A stretch of 64,000 bases of DNA from Citricoccus alkalitolerans (lineage in GTDB: Bacteria > Actinomycetota > Actinomycetes > Actinomycetales > Micrococcaceae), in assembly GCF_039528175.1 (NCBI RefSeq), contig NZ_BAAALH010000002.1, positions 124,001-188,000 on the forward strand, read 5' to 3'. The notes below the pieces were generated by a model. The model did not search any database and had not been told where the DNA came from. It was given only the letters and a program-made list of their open reading frames with translations. Positions within the stretch are counted from its first letter, which is position 1. Each line of letters opens with the position of its first letter. The position numbers and the translations under genes are program-made. Shown piece by piece: positions 6,902 to 16,407 of the stretch.

Positions 6902-8260
6902 TTGCTTTCGAACCACCCCGTCGCTCCAGCTGCAGAGACACCCCGCTCCCCGGCGCCGCCGGCCAGCGGGGCAGCCCCCACCCCCGCCGAACAGCGCAAG
7001 GTCCTCGGCGCTAGCTTCGTGGGCACCGCCATCGAGTGGTACGACTTCTTCATCTACGGCTCCGCGGCAGCCCTGATCTTCGGACCGCAGTTCTTCCCGA
7101 GCGAGGACCCGATCACCGGAACCCTTTCAGCCTTCGCCACCTTTGCGGTCGGGTTCATCGCGCGGCCGATCGGCGGGCTGCTCGCCGGCCACTTCGGTGA
7201 CCAGATCGGCCGCAAGAAGATGCTGCTGATCACCATGCTGGTGATGGGCGGCGCCACCGTGGGCATCGGCCTGTTGCCGAACTTCGCGACCATCGACGTC
7301 TGGGCGCCGATCCTGCTGGTGGTGCTGCGCTTCGTCCAGGGCCTGGGCGTGGGCGGCGAGTGGGGTGGTGCTGTTCTCATGGCGGTCGAGTACGCCCCCC
7401 GGAACCGGCGCGCCCTGTTCGGCGCGTTCCCACAGATGGGCCTGCCGGTCGGCATCATCGTCTCCAACTTGGTCTTCATCCTCGTCACGGCCACCCTCGC
7501 CCCGGAGGCCTTCGAGGCCTGGGGCTGGCGCGTCCCGTTCCTGGTCTCCGCCCTGCTGATCTTCGTGGCCCTCTACCTGCGGTTCAAAGTCGAGGACTCC
7601 CCGGTCTTCCAGCAGACGCAGAAGAACGACGAGGTCCACCGCTTCCCGCTCGGCGAGCTGCTGCGCCACCACGGCTGGACCACCCTGTTGGCCGGCCTGG
7701 CCTCCGCGGCCTCCCCCGCGATCGGCTACCTCTACTCCGTGTACATGCTCTCCTACGGCACCGAGGCTCTGGGCCTCCCTCAGCCCTCCATGCTCTGGTT
7801 GATCGTCGGCGGCGCGGTGGTCCACCTGGTCACGGTGCTACTGGGGGCCATGCTGGCGGACCGGTTCCGGCAGAAGTCCGTCTTCGTGGCCGGCGCGGCG
7901 CTCGTGATCCTGGGGGCCTTCCCGTTCTTCTGGCTCGTGGACACCGCGCAGCCGGTGCTGATCCTGATCGGGTTCGCCGTCCTCCTGATTGCCCAGTCGC
8001 TCATGGCCGGCCCGCAGGCGGCTCTGGTGGCTGAGCTGTTCCCCGCCAATGTCCGGTACTCGGGCGCCTCGACGGCCTACCAGATCGGCTCGATCGTCGG
8101 CGGTGGCTTCGCCCCGCTGATCGCCACCAGCCTCCATGCCAGCTTCGGCGCCTCCTGGCCGATCTCGCTGTACATCCTGGCCCTCGGCGCGCTGGCGCTG
8201 GTGGCCATCCTGCCGCTGAGGACCGGCCGCTTCGATGCCTCCTGGGAGAGCTCGCGGTAG
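6902..8260 (+). CDS. MFS permease, metabolite:H+ symporter (MHS/ShiA-ProP) family
   Basis: A 452-residue, 12-segment transporter of the proton-coupled organic acid group. The MHS hallmarks are visible: GTAIEWYDFFIYG at the start of helix 1, GHFGDQIGRKKML in the helix 2-3 loop, GGEWGGAVLM in helix 4 and PQMGLPVG in helix 5. I chose a TTG start with GAAAGG upstream because the earlier in-frame codons are not transporter-like; a GTG at 6824 is an alternative. Divergence from the GalB-like gene suggests it imports the aromatic acid. Its stop is only 4 nt from the stop of the convergent dehydratase. Confidence 0.85.
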   Translation: MLSNHPVAPAAETPRSPAPPASGAAPTPAEQRKVLGASFVGTAIEWYDFFIYGSAAALIFGPQFFPSEDPITGTLSAFATFAVGFIARPIGGLLAGHFGDQIGRKKMLLITMLVMGGATVGIGLLPNFATIDVWAPILLVVLRFVQGLGVGGEWGGAVLMAVEYAPRNRRALFGAFPQMGLPVGIIVSNLVFILVTATLAPEAFEAWGWRVPFLVSALLIFVALYLRFKVEDSPVFQQTQKNDEVHRFPLGELLRHHGWTTLLAGLASAASPAIGYLYSVYMLSYGTEALGLPQPSMLWLIVGGAVVHLVTVLLGAMLADRFRQKSVFVAGAALVILGAFPFFWLVDTAQPVLILIGFAVLLIAQSLMAGPQAALVAELFPANVRYSGASTAYQIGSIVGGGFAPLIATSLHASFGASWPISLYILALGALALVAILPLRTGRFDASWESSR

Positions 8261-8264
8261 CGGA

Positions 8265-10043
8265 TCACGACGCCGGCCGGCCGGCATCCGCGGCGCAGAC
8301 CGCCTGAGCGGCGGAGCCCGGGCGCGGACACAGCACCGCTCCGCAGGCCAAGGGCTGGACGGCGCTGCGGTACAGGTCCAGGTAGCCGACGGGGCCGGCG
8401 TCGGGCACGTGTTCTTCGGGCTGCCGGAACGGCGGCCGGGCCGACAGCACCTCCGGATCCACCAGTACGTCGAGGGTACCGGCCTGGAGATCGATCGCGA
8501 TGGGATCTCCGTCCTGGATCAGCCCGATGGCGCCGCCGGTGGCAGCCTCGGGAGAGACCTCCCCCACCATGACCCCGGAGTTGGCCAGTCCGGAGTACTG
8601 ACCGTCGGTGACGAATCCGACCTGGCCGGCCAGCCCAGCGCCCTCGAGCGCGAAGATGAGGCCGGAGACGAATCCCATGCCCGGGCCGCCCTCCAGGCCG
8701 AGGCCGCGCAGGACCACCACGTCGCCAACCTGGACCCTGCCCTCGGCCACGGCCTCGATACCCTCCTCCCGGGAGTGGAAGATCCTCGCCGGTCCGGTGA
8801 AGGTATAGGGTCCCGGATCCGGGATGGGCCGCTTGGAGACCGAGCCGGTGGCGGCCAGGCTGCCCCGGAGCACCACGATCGAGGGCTGGGTGGAGTACGG
8901 ATCGTCCAGACCGCGGATGATGGTGCCGTCCGCCGGCTGCGCGGCACCGATACGCTCGGCGAGCGTCTCACCCGTCACAGTGATCCGCTCGGTGGCGGGC
9001 GACAGCAGGGGTGCAAGTTCCCGCAGGATGGTGGCGGTGCCGCCAGCGTCTTCCAGGTCCTCCACCAGGTGCGGGCCGTTGGGACGGATGGAGGCCAGCA
9101 GCGGAACCCTGCGGCCCTGGGTGCGGAAGGCCTCCCAGACGTCGATGTCCAGTCCCGCCTCGACCGCCACGGCCTGCAGGTGCTTGATGGTGTTCACGGA
9201 GGCTCCGACGGAGAGCATGACGGTGACGGCGTCCTGGATGGCGCCGGTGGTGATGACGTCCCGGGGGCGGATGCCGTTCCGAAGAGCGTGCACCAGGGCT
9301 GCGGCAGACCGGCGGACCGAGTCCCACATCGGCTCGCTGCCGGCGCGGACGGGCGCCGCACCAGAGACGGCCATGCCCAGCACCTCGGCGATCATGTGCA
9401 TCGAGTTGGCGGTGGCCAGCCCGGCACAGACCCCCGGGCCGCGGATGGCGGTGTCCGCCATCGACTCCATCTGGCCCTGGTCGCCCCCGCGGATGGAGTG
9501 GTAGGAGGCCTGGAGGAACACCTCCTCGATGTCCGCGCTGCCGTCCGCCGCCAACCCGGAGTGCTGGTAACCGCAGGGAATGATCACCGTCGGCACATTG
9601 AGCCGCCCGGCGGCCATCAGGTGGGCCGGGGTGGTCTTGTCACAGGAGCTGAGGCAGATCATCCCGTCCAGCTGGGCCCCCTCGACCATCACCTCGATGT
9701 CATTGGTGATCAGGTCCCGGGCCGGGAGCACGTACCGGCCGGCCTGGCCGACGCTCGTGATGAAGTCCGACGGCGCGGAAGTCCGGATCTCCAGCGGAAG
9801 CACACCCAGGCTCCGCAGCTCCTCCTTGAGCACCATCACGATCTCGTCCAGATGGGCGAAGCACGCCGCCAGGTCATTGGACGTATTGACGATGGCGACC
9901 TTGGGCCAGTCCAGTTGCTCGGGAGTGACACCCAGGGGCTTCCACTCGGCCCGCCGGGCCAGAGAACGCATGGAGTCCACGGGGAAGTTGCTCCGCATCG
10001 GTGGCCATGTGGTGGGGGTGTCCGGCATTGAGGGTGATGTCAT
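8265..10043 (-). CDS. IlvD/Edd family dehydratase
   Basis: A 592-residue Fe-S-dependent hydroxy-acid dehydratase. The family covers dihydroxy-acid dehydratase, 6-phosphogluconate dehydratase and sugar-acid dehydratases. The three cluster cysteines are visible: NDLAACFAHLDE near residue 60, SSCDKTTPAH near residue 130 and GPGVCAGLATANSM near residue 200. The C-terminal GQYSG region is present. AAAGGA precedes the ATG. It lies 61 nt downstream of an NMT1-type binding protein in the same direction and is probably co-transcribed. That makes a peripheral catabolic role more likely than valine synthesis. The exact substrate is unknown. Confidence 0.83.
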   Translation of the reverse strand: MTSPSMPDTPTTWPPMRSNFPVDSMRSLARRAEWKPLGVTPEQLDWPKVAIVNTSNDLAACFAHLDEIVMVLKEELRSLGVLPLEIRTSAPSDFITSVGQAGRYVLPARDLITNDIEVMVEGAQLDGMICLSSCDKTTPAHLMAAGRLNVPTVIIPCGYQHSGLAADGSADIEEVFLQASYHSIRGGDQGQMESMADTAIRGPGVCAGLATANSMHMIAEVLGMAVSGAAPVRAGSEPMWDSVRRSAAALVHALRNGIRPRDVITTGAIQDAVTVMLSVGASVNTIKHLQAVAVEAGLDIDVWEAFRTQGRRVPLLASIRPNGPHLVEDLEDAGGTATILRELAPLLSPATERITVTGETLAERIGAAQPADGTIIRGLDDPYSTQPSIVVLRGSLAATGSVSKRPIPDPGPYTFTGPARIFHSREEGIEAVAEGRVQVGDVVVLRGLGLEGGPGMGFVSGLIFALEGAGLAGQVGFVTDGQYSGLANSGVMVGEVSPEAATGGAIGLIQDGDPIAIDLQAGTLDVLVDPEVLSARPPFRQPEEHVPDAGPVGYLDLYRSAVQPLACGAVLCPRPGSAAQAVCAADAGRPAS

Positions 10044-10104
10044 CGTCGGATCCTTTCCGGCCCGCCCCGTCCCCACGGCGGAGAACAGGGGCCGGCCATT
10101 GCAG

Positions 10105-11103
10105 TTACGGGTTCCAGATGATCGCCTCCAGGTCCGGGGCGTTCTGGACGACCCCGAACTCCACTGCCGCATCCGCGAGGGGCTGGAGGTTTTCCGGGCT
10201 GAGGTCATATTTCCCGTAGGAACCCAATCGGATTTCAGCGGCCAAACCAGGGTCGATGCCGGTGAGATCCGCGATGGCCGCGCGCAATTCATCGTCATTC
10301 TCCCCTGCATAGGTATTTGCCTCGTTGATGGCGTCGACGATCTCCCCGTAGTACTCGGGATTGGCCTCTATCTCGGCACGACTCGCGAACCAGACGCCGG
10401 CCACCACAGCGCCGTCGCTCAGCAACGCGTGGGGGTTGGCCAGTGTCCTGAGGCCGTCCTTGCGGCCCAGCGTGCCGAACGGCTCACCAGCCACGAAGGC
10501 ATCGATGTTGCCGTTCTCCAGGGCCGCAGGCTGGTCCGGAACCGGCAGCTCCACCCACTCGACGTTGTCGGGATTTCCGCCTTCTTCCTTGATGGCGATC
10601 ATGGCCAGAAGCTGGACGTAGCCGCCGAGGGCGTTGACCGCCACTTTGTGGCCCTCGAGGTCGGCCGCGGTCTGGAACTCGCTGTCCGGCAGGACGAGGA
10701 TGTCGTTGATGCCGTTGTCCGGGTCGTCCGCCGTGGCACTGGCGGCGGCGATGATCTGCAGATCGATGCCGTTCTCCACGGCCTGGAAGACGGACGTCAC
10801 CCCGCCGTAGCCGATCTGGTAGTCGCCGGACATGATGGCGGAGATGATGGTCGGCGAGGAGTTCGCTGTCTCGATCGTGAGGTCCAGGTCATGTTCGTCC
10901 CAGATGCCCTGCTCCTCCGACAGGAAGATGGGGCCTGAGTCTGTGACGGGGATAGTTCCGGCCGTCACCGACTGGACACCATCCTCAGCGGCTCCACCGC
11001 CGGCTTCCGAGGCCGCCCCACCTCCGCATCCAGCCAGAACCAGTGACGCCGCCAACAGGGTTGCGGAACCGATGATTCCTCGACGCTTGTTCCCATTCTT
11101 CAT
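10105..11103 (-). CDS. ABC transporter substrate-binding lipoprotein (NMT1/SsuA-like)
   Basis: A 332-residue binding protein with a leader ending in a lipobox (VLAGC near residue 25) and the periplasmic-binding fold (GIWDEHDLDLTIETANSS, AALENGNIDAFVAGEPF). GGAGG lies 8 nt before the chosen ATG. Its promoter carries a 15-bp motif shared with the region in front of the permease pair at 16780-18395 and the FAD oxidoreductase. It is therefore the likely binding component of that split ABC importer. The ligand is unknown; the family takes nitrate, sulfonates, pyrimidines and aromatic acids. Confidence 0.87.
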   Translation of the reverse strand: MKNGNKRRGIIGSATLLAASLVLAGCGGGAASEAGGGAAEDGVQSVTAGTIPVTDSGPIFLSEEQGIWDEHDLDLTIETANSSPTIISAIMSGDYQIGYGGVTSVFQAVENGIDLQIIAAASATADDPDNGINDILVLPDSEFQTAADLEGHKVAVNALGGYVQLLAMIAIKEEGGNPDNVEWVELPVPDQPAALENGNIDAFVAGEPFGTLGRKDGLRTLANPHALLSDGAVVAGVWFASRAEIEANPEYYGEIVDAINEANTYAGENDDELRAAIADLTGIDPGLAAEIRLGSYGKYDLSPENLQPLADAAVEFGVVQNAPDLEAIIWNP

Positions 11104-11440
11104 GGCCCAACCTCCAGTGCTCCTGATCTTCGCGGACTGCCAAGATCGTGACACACCTCATAGAGGGTGTCCAGGGATATTTGTACATTCCTTGATTCAA
11201 GCGACCACTATGCGTACAACTGAGGATTCGCCATTCCTTCGGCCCCTTGCTGCCAGCATGGCCCAGAATCTGCCCTGAATATCTTCTGGAAAGGACTCCA
11301 CGCCTGATCGTGTCGACTGCCACGGGAACCATCGCCTAGTCGCGATCCAGGTGGTTGGACCGCAGAGCGTACACTCGATGGCAGTGGCAACAAGATGAAC
11401 CACGTTGCCATCCGAGATAAATCTCCAGGAGGGGCAGACC
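11104..11440. other. Divergent promoter region between binding protein and IclR gene
   Basis: About 337 bases without a gene. It holds a GTACA-rich segment at 11190-11220 that includes the 15-bp operator shared with the 16.5-kb region. The rest, towards the IclR start, is visibly less G/C-rich than the flanking genes. No further element recognised. Confidence 0.5.
11204..11218. promoter_or_regulatory. Shared 15-bp operator ACCACTATGCGTACA
   Basis: This is the exact reverse complement of 16512-16526, where TGTACGCATAGTGGT lies upstream of the FAD oxidoreductase. It is about 100 bases upstream of the binding-protein start. A second TGTAC lies at 11192, giving a spaced TGTAC...GTACA arrangement. 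The neighbouring IclR regulator is the natural candidate to bind it. Confidence 0.6.
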
Positions 11441-12250
11441 ATGGCAGACGACTCTGGCGATTCCCGTTCCCGCGACCGCATCCAGAGCATCGAGCGCGGG
11501 GTGGAAGTCCTAAGGGCATTCGACGGGCGCAATTCGGCGTTGAGTATCGCTGACATCGCTAATACGGTAGGACTCTCACGGCCGGTAGTGCGCCGCATCC
11601 TCCTGACGTTCGCCCACCTGGGATACGCAGAGTCTGCCAACGGCCTATGGAATCTCACTCCTCGGATTCTGGAACTCAGCGTTGGGTACTTCGGTGCTGC
11701 TTCCCTGCCGGAAGTCTCATATCCCTTCATGTCGGACGTGGTCGAGCGCACGGGCGAGACGTGCAGCGTGGGCACTTTGGACCGCGGAGAAGTCCTGCAT
11801 GTGGCCCGCTTAGAGGACCGACGGCCCTTGCCCCATTCCGTTCGGGTGGGGACCCGGCTCCCAGCGCATGCCACCGCAACGGGCAAAGTGCTATTGGCCC
11901 ATCTCTCGACTGAGGCGCTCGAGGAATTCCTGTCCTCCAGCCCCTTCGACGTCCATACTCCGAACACGATCGCAACGGCCGCAGCGATGCGCGAACGCTT
12001 GGCGTCCATCCGGGAACAGGGCTATGACATCTCCCAGGAAGAACTCAACCCTGGGATGATCGCGGCCGCCGTCGCGATCATCCACGACGGAGTTGCCATC
12101 GGAGGCATCTCGGTATCCTCGACCACGGTGCGCGAAAACGAAGAAGCCATGCGTGAAACGATTATCCCGGTACTCCGGGAGGCTGCCGACCGCATTGCAG
12201 CCCAATACCGTTACGCCAACCCCCATCTATCGGGCGGTCGGCGCTTCTAG
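11441..12250 (+). CDS. IclR-family transcriptional regulator (PcaR/PobR-like)
   Basis: A 269-residue regulator with an N-terminal winged helix (residues 15-75: SIADIANTVGLSRPVVRRIL) and a C-terminal IclR effector domain. The LPAHATATGKVLLAH segment near residue 140 and GG.SVSS near residue 225 are typical of the Pca/Pob aromatic-acid regulators. AGGAGGGG precedes the ATG. It diverges from the NMT1-type binding protein and probably controls it plus the operons at 12.3-19.2 kb through the shared TGTACGCATAGTGGT motif. Codon choice is less G/C-biased than in the neighbours, consistent with separate acquisition. Confidence 0.88.
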   Translation: MADDSGDSRSRDRIQSIERGVEVLRAFDGRNSALSIADIANTVGLSRPVVRRILLTFAHLGYAESANGLWNLTPRILELSVGYFGAASLPEVSYPFMSDVVERTGETCSVGTLDRGEVLHVARLEDRRPLPHSVRVGTRLPAHATATGKVLLAHLSTEALEEFLSSSPFDVHTPNTIATAAAMRERLASIREQGYDISQEELNPGMIAAAVAIIHDGVAIGGISVSSTTVRENEEAMRETIIPVLREAADRIAAQYRYANPHLSGGRRF

Positions 12251-12291
12251 CAGCCGTCACTCAAGTCAGGAAGTACCAAGGGCAACCCACC

Positions 12292-12322
12292 CCGTTCGGC
12301 TCTGATGCCGCCCGGCGAACGG
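12292..12322. terminator. Weak hairpin between convergent IclR and aldehyde dehydrogenase genes
   Basis: CCGTTCG at 12292-12298 pairs with CGAACGG at 12316-12322 around a 17-nt loop. It lies between two convergent gene ends. No T-tract is present. Confidence 0.3.
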
Positions 12323-12348
12323 CTCGGACGGATCAGGATGGTGCTGTT

Positions 12349-13803
12349 TCAGCGCCAGATGGTCTTGATGTTCTGATAGGCCGCCGTTGCTTCCGGAGCG
12401 AATTCCCTCCCCATCCCAGACTCCTTGTATCCCCCGTAGGGGTGATTGAGGTCGGGCTTGTATCCGTTAATTCCCACAGTGCCGGCCCGGATGCGCCGTG
12501 CCACAGACTCCGCTTGCGCAGAGTCCCCGTAGATCGCAGATGCCAATCCATATTGGGACTGATTGGCCAGGTCGATGGCCTCTTCGACAGACCCATATGA
12601 ATGGAGGCTGACGACAGGACCGAAAACTTCCGTCTGGGCGATCTCACTGTCCATCGCAGCCTTCTCAATCAGCACCGGGGAGACAAAGCATCCTGTGCTG
12701 GGCAGGTCCTGGTGGGTTCTGGTTGCCGCTACACCGCCATCTTCGGCGCGGCGAACCAGGCCCAGCGCACGGTCCTTGATGCGGGCCGATACTAGAGGCC
12801 CCAGATCGGTGTCCGGGTCCCATGGATCACCCACACGCAGACTGCGCATCTCGGACAACAGGCGGTCGCGCACTTCTGCATAGCGTGACTGCGGAACCAG
12901 GACCCTTGACATGCTCGCGCAGGTCTGACCGGTGTTTTCGAAACTAGCAACCCGCAGACTGTCCATCGTCATGTCCAGATCGGCCGATTCCAGTACGATC
13001 GCGGCTGATTTTCCTCCGAGCTCCAACGTCACCGGGAGTAGTCGCGCGCCCATGTTGCTGGCGATGGAACGCCCTGCGGCCGTGGATCCAGTGAAACCCA
13101 CCTTGTCAATACCCGGATGAGCTACGAGGATCTGACCGGTTTCCCGACCACCGGGGACTATATTAATCACTCCAGCCGGCAGGCCGATCTTCAAGCAGGC
13201 CTCCGCGAGGATGTAGATGTCCAGAGGCGATTCCTCGGCGGGCTTGATGACGACTGTGCAACCTGCTGCCAGCGCGGGCCCAAGCTTGAGTGTGGTCGAG
13301 GCGAAGGGATGATTCCAGGGCACGATCAACGCGGCGACGCCCAACGGCTCACGTCGAATGGTGGACGTGCCCTGTCGGGCCACGTTGGGCCTCTCCAACT
13401 CGTTCTGCAGATCACGTGCCACTTGCGCGTAGTAACGCAGGTGGGCCACCGGCCTTTTCCCGCCCCACGCTGTGGAGACCCGGATCGGCTGCCCGATCTC
13501 GGCCGTGATCATGGCAGCGATGTCATCACCACGCCGCTCCAGTTCATCTGCAAGCTTGTCCAGCCACTCGCCACGCTCAGCAGGCGACAACCTCGGCCAG
13601 GGACCAGAGTCAAATGACCGACGCGCGGCGGAGACGGCATGGTCGATGTCCCGTTCGCTGCCACGCGGGGTACGCCCCACCTCTGTTTCGTCGGCGGGGT
13701 TTGTCACCACGATGCTCTCGGCACCGCATGAGGCCGTGAATTCTCCACCGGAGAAGAAGTGTGAACGTACTGAGTGATTCGGCCGTTGCCTGAGTTCACC
13801 CAT
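12349..13803 (-). CDS. NAD(P)+-dependent aldehyde dehydrogenase
   Basis: A 484-residue ALDH-superfamily enzyme oxidising an aldehyde to its acid. The catalytic Glu (LELGGKSA, near residue 250) and catalytic Cys (FENTGQTCASM, near residue 285) are present, with IVPWNHP and GFTGSTAAG of the nucleotide site and the C-terminal GGYKESGMGRE. The ATG overlaps the alcohol dehydrogenase stop by 8 nt, so an alcohol-to-aldehyde-to-acid series is encoded in order. Longer frames upstream lack ribosome-binding signals. The substrate is unknown; context favours an aromatic or hydroxy-alkyl aldehyde. Confidence 0.9.
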   Translation of the reverse strand: MGELRQRPNHSVRSHFFSGGEFTASCGAESIVVTNPADETEVGRTPRGSERDIDHAVSAARRSFDSGPWPRLSPAERGEWLDKLADELERRGDDIAAMITAEIGQPIRVSTAWGGKRPVAHLRYYAQVARDLQNELERPNVARQGTSTIRREPLGVAALIVPWNHPFASTTLKLGPALAAGCTVVIKPAEESPLDIYILAEACLKIGLPAGVINIVPGGRETGQILVAHPGIDKVGFTGSTAAGRSIASNMGARLLPVTLELGGKSAAIVLESADLDMTMDSLRVASFENTGQTCASMSRVLVPQSRYAEVRDRLLSEMRSLRVGDPWDPDTDLGPLVSARIKDRALGLVRRAEDGGVAATRTHQDLPSTGCFVSPVLIEKAAMDSEIAQTEVFGPVVSLHSYGSVEEAIDLANQSQYGLASAIYGDSAQAESVARRIRAGTVGINGYKPDLNHPYGGYKESGMGREFAPEATAAYQNIKTIWR

Positions 13804-14926
13804 CGAAGATGACTCCCCCGCGAATGTTGATCCCTTCGAGCAGATCGTCGTATCCATTGTTGATGTCATCCAGCGTGTAAGTCCGCGAAATCAGCTCATC
13901 GAGCTTCAGTTGCCCGGCGCGGTACATCTGGTACTGGCGCGGAATGTCCGACTGCGGATTGCTGCCTCCATAGACGGATCCCTGCAGGCGCTTCTGGTAA
14001 CGAGTCAGCTCCAACGGCTGGATCGGGATAACCGCTTCGGAGGCTGGGGCTATGCCGGTGACCACCACTGTGCCAGCCTTGCGCACGGCAGCGAAAGCCT
14101 GGGCGATATGCTCCCCGGCCAGGACACCGGGCGTGAGGATAGCTTGGTCGGCGCCCTGCCCATTGGTGATCGATCGGCCGAAATCCGCGGCCTCATCAAT
14201 GTCAGCAAAGGCGTGCGTCGCCCCCATCTCCAGGGCCTTCTCGCGTTTGAACGCTATCGGGTCGACAGCTAGAACGCTCGTGGACCCAGCATGGACGGCC
14301 CCTTGGACGGCGTTGATGCCGACACCACCGATTCCCATGACGATAGTGACATCTCCGGGCCGGATGCCGGCCAGGTACACGGCCGAGCCCCACCCGGTGC
14401 CGACGCCGCAACCCAATAGCCAGAGTTTCTCCAGCGGTGCCTCGGCCGGCAGCTTCACCGCGGAGTTGACGTCCACCACGGTCCGTTCGGCGAAGGTCCC
14501 GAGACCGCACATCTGGCCGACAGGGGAGCCATCCGGCAGGGAGAATCGGTAGGTATCGGGATCGCGGAAGCGGCTTCCCTGCATGAGGAAGGCACCCAGG
14601 TCGCACAGGTTGGTCATGCCTTCGCTGCACCACCGACATTTGCCGCAACTGCCGATGAATGAGAACACGAGCTTGTCCCCCACGGCCCAGCCGGGCGTAT
14701 CGGGCCCGACTTGCTCCACGACCCCGGTGCCCTCGTGTCCGCCGACGATCGGGAGGATGCCCACCTGGCTGTCCCCTGAGAGCAGGTGGTAGTCCGAGTG
14801 GCACAGCCCGCTGGCGACCATCTTGACTAGAATCTCCCCCTGGCGCGGTTCGTCCAGCAAGACATCCACAACCTCGAACTTCCCCGGCTGGTCACGCACA
14901 ATGGCTGCTTTAGTCCGGATCGGCAT
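13796..14926 (-). CDS. Zinc-dependent alcohol dehydrogenase, NDMA-dependent ADH subgroup
   Basis: A 376-residue MDR-family dehydrogenase. Catalytic zinc ligands (GLCHSD, GHEGTG) and the four-cysteine structural zinc loop (CGKCRWC...C) are visible, with the GIGGVG cofactor motif. The GCGVGTGWGSAV segment and overall length resemble the actinobacterial nitrosoaniline-dependent alcohol dehydrogenases, which can use tightly bound NAD and mycofactocin-type electron acceptors. AAGGAG precedes the ATG. It is the middle gene of a FAD oxidoreductase / ADH / ALDH operon. Confidence 0.88.
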   Translation of the reverse strand: MPIRTKAAIVRDQPGKFEVVDVLLDEPRQGEILVKMVASGLCHSDYHLLSGDSQVGILPIVGGHEGTGVVEQVGPDTPGWAVGDKLVFSFIGSCGKCRWCSEGMTNLCDLGAFLMQGSRFRDPDTYRFSLPDGSPVGQMCGLGTFAERTVVDVNSAVKLPAEAPLEKLWLLGCGVGTGWGSAVYLAGIRPGDVTIVMGIGGVGINAVQGAVHAGSTSVLAVDPIAFKREKALEMGATHAFADIDEAADFGRSITNGQGADQAILTPGVLAGEHIAQAFAAVRKAGTVVVTGIAPASEAVIPIQPLELTRYQKRLQGSVYGGSNPQSDIPRQYQMYRAGQLKLDELISRTYTLDDINNGYDDLLEGINIRGGVIFDG

Positions 14927-15024
14927 GTGTACTCCTTGTGATGGTGGGCCTGTCGTGGTGGGCCCACGGTAGCGGGCCCGCATCTCTGTGGTGTCAGCGG
15001 TGTGGTGACGGCGTGGTGATGGTT

Positions 15025-16407
15025 CTACGGCGTGCGGCCAGCGGAAACGGCGGAAAGGTCCGGGGCAAGCTCGGTTCCCAGATAGGCCCCGGTGGCCTCC
15101 AGCCGTTGTTGGAGTGCAGGGACGTCGACCTCGCCGACCTCAGTTCCCGCCGAGAGACTCAGGTGGGCAGCCAGGCCGGCTGCTTGCCCCATGACGAAAC
15201 AGGGTCCCGTCACCCGTGCGGACGACTGACCCCATTGGGTCATGGATGCCGATCGTCCCACGGTCAACAGGTTCACCACCTGCTGCGGAACCAGCATCCT
15301 GTAGGGCAATTGATTGAATCCACGGGAGTCGATTCCGGCCGTGGGGAAGCGGAATTCCACGGTTCCCTCGACATGCGCCTCGACCGGCCACCCCTGGACG
15401 CCGATCGCGTCCGGGAAGTCCACACAATCCAGGATGTCGGCCTCGCTGAGCTGGTACCGTCCCACGGACCGGTACGTTTCCCGGATGCCGATCTGGGGGG
15501 CGATGTCCACCACGTAGGCATTCTCGAAGCCTGGGGTGTTGTCGCGGATGAAGCCAAAGACGTCCCGGACCTGTTGACGCCCTTGTAATTCCCCCCGGCT
15601 CAGTTGCCAGACGTCCGTGCCGTCCACCGCACTGCCGTCCTCGTTGGACAACTGCGTGAGGTTGGCCCGCCATTCCAGGGGATTGCGCTGTGGCCGGACG
15701 ATCGGCTTCTTGCGGGGGAACGTCCTCTCGCCACGCTCTTCCGCCTCATCCATGATCCGGGCCACGGTTTCCCAGGCCCGTCCGGCCTTCTGGTGGTCCA
15801 CGCCGTTGATGCGGAACATCAGGGAGGGGAAGAGCAGGTCCGGGGACTTTTCCCGGGGGGCGCCCGCGAACCGCACCACGTCGGCGTCACCGGATGCGTC
15901 GATGAAAACCTGTCCCCGAAGGGCACCCCGACCGGACTTCGATTCCACCAAGACCGCATCGATCCGTTCCGTCGAGTCCATGACAACGCCCACCACACTG
16001 GTGTGGAACAGCAGGGTCACTCCGCTGGCCGCGAGGAAATCGTCGGCGGCGATCTTGTAGGCGGAAATGTCGAAGGCTTGGGCCTGGATCCGGTTCTGCA
16101 CACTCAGATGCGGTTCGCTGAGGGCGTCCATCTGGTCCAGCCGGTCCAACAGTTCATCCGTGTACCCACGGACGACCCGGCGGTGTTCGCCATGGACCCG
16201 GGCATGGAGACCGCAGAAGGTGCTGAGTCCGCCCATGGTCCCGGCGCCGCCCAGGAATCCGTACCGCTCAATCAGCACCGTGGTTCGGCCCTCGCGGGCA
16301 CTGGCCGCAGCAGCCATCAGCCCGGCCGGGCCCCCTCCGACCACGACGACGTCGTATTCCCCGATGACAGGTGTCTCCCGTGCCGCCTCGTGTATGGACT
16401 GCTGCAC
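15025..16407 (-). CDS. FAD-dependent oxidoreductase (FAD_oxidored family)
   Basis: A 460-residue flavoprotein. The N-terminal dinucleotide-binding motif VVVGGGPAGLMAA lies at residues 20-32, followed by the GGAGTMGGLST loop typical of PF12831-type oxidoreductases, and a C-terminal FAD segment (GRSAS...GPCFVMGQAAGLAA). The substrate is not known. It heads an operon with alcohol and aldehyde dehydrogenases and shares its upstream region with a divergent ABC importer. It probably performs the first oxidation of the imported compound. Confidence 0.8.
   Translation of the reverse strand: MQQSIHEAARETPVIGEYDVVVVGGGPAGLMAAAASAREGRTTVLIERYGFLGGAGTMGGLSTFCGLHARVHGEHRRVVRGYTDELLDRLDQMDALSEPHLSVQNRIQAQAFDISAYKIAADDFLAASGVTLLFHTSVVGVVMDSTERIDAVLVESKSGRGALRGQVFIDASGDADVVRFAGAPREKSPDLLFPSLMFRINGVDHQKAGRAWETVARIMDEAEERGERTFPRKKPIVRPQRNPLEWRANLTQLSNEDGSAVDGTDVWQLSRGELQGRQQVRDVFGFIRDNTPGFENAYVVDIAPQIGIRETYRSVGRYQLSEADILDCVDFPDAIGVQGWPVEAHVEGTVEFRFPTAGIDSRGFNQLPYRMLVPQQVVNLLTVGRSASMTQWGQSSARVTGPCFVMGQAAGLAAHLSLSAGTEVGEVDVPALQQRLEATGAYLGTELAPDLSAVSAGRTP

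Noticed and set aside
12349..13869. Upstream start at 13869 for the aldehyde dehydrogenase
   Set aside because: It would overlap 74 bases of the alcohol dehydrogenase end and lacks a ribosome-binding site; the ATG at 13803 gives a normal N-terminus.
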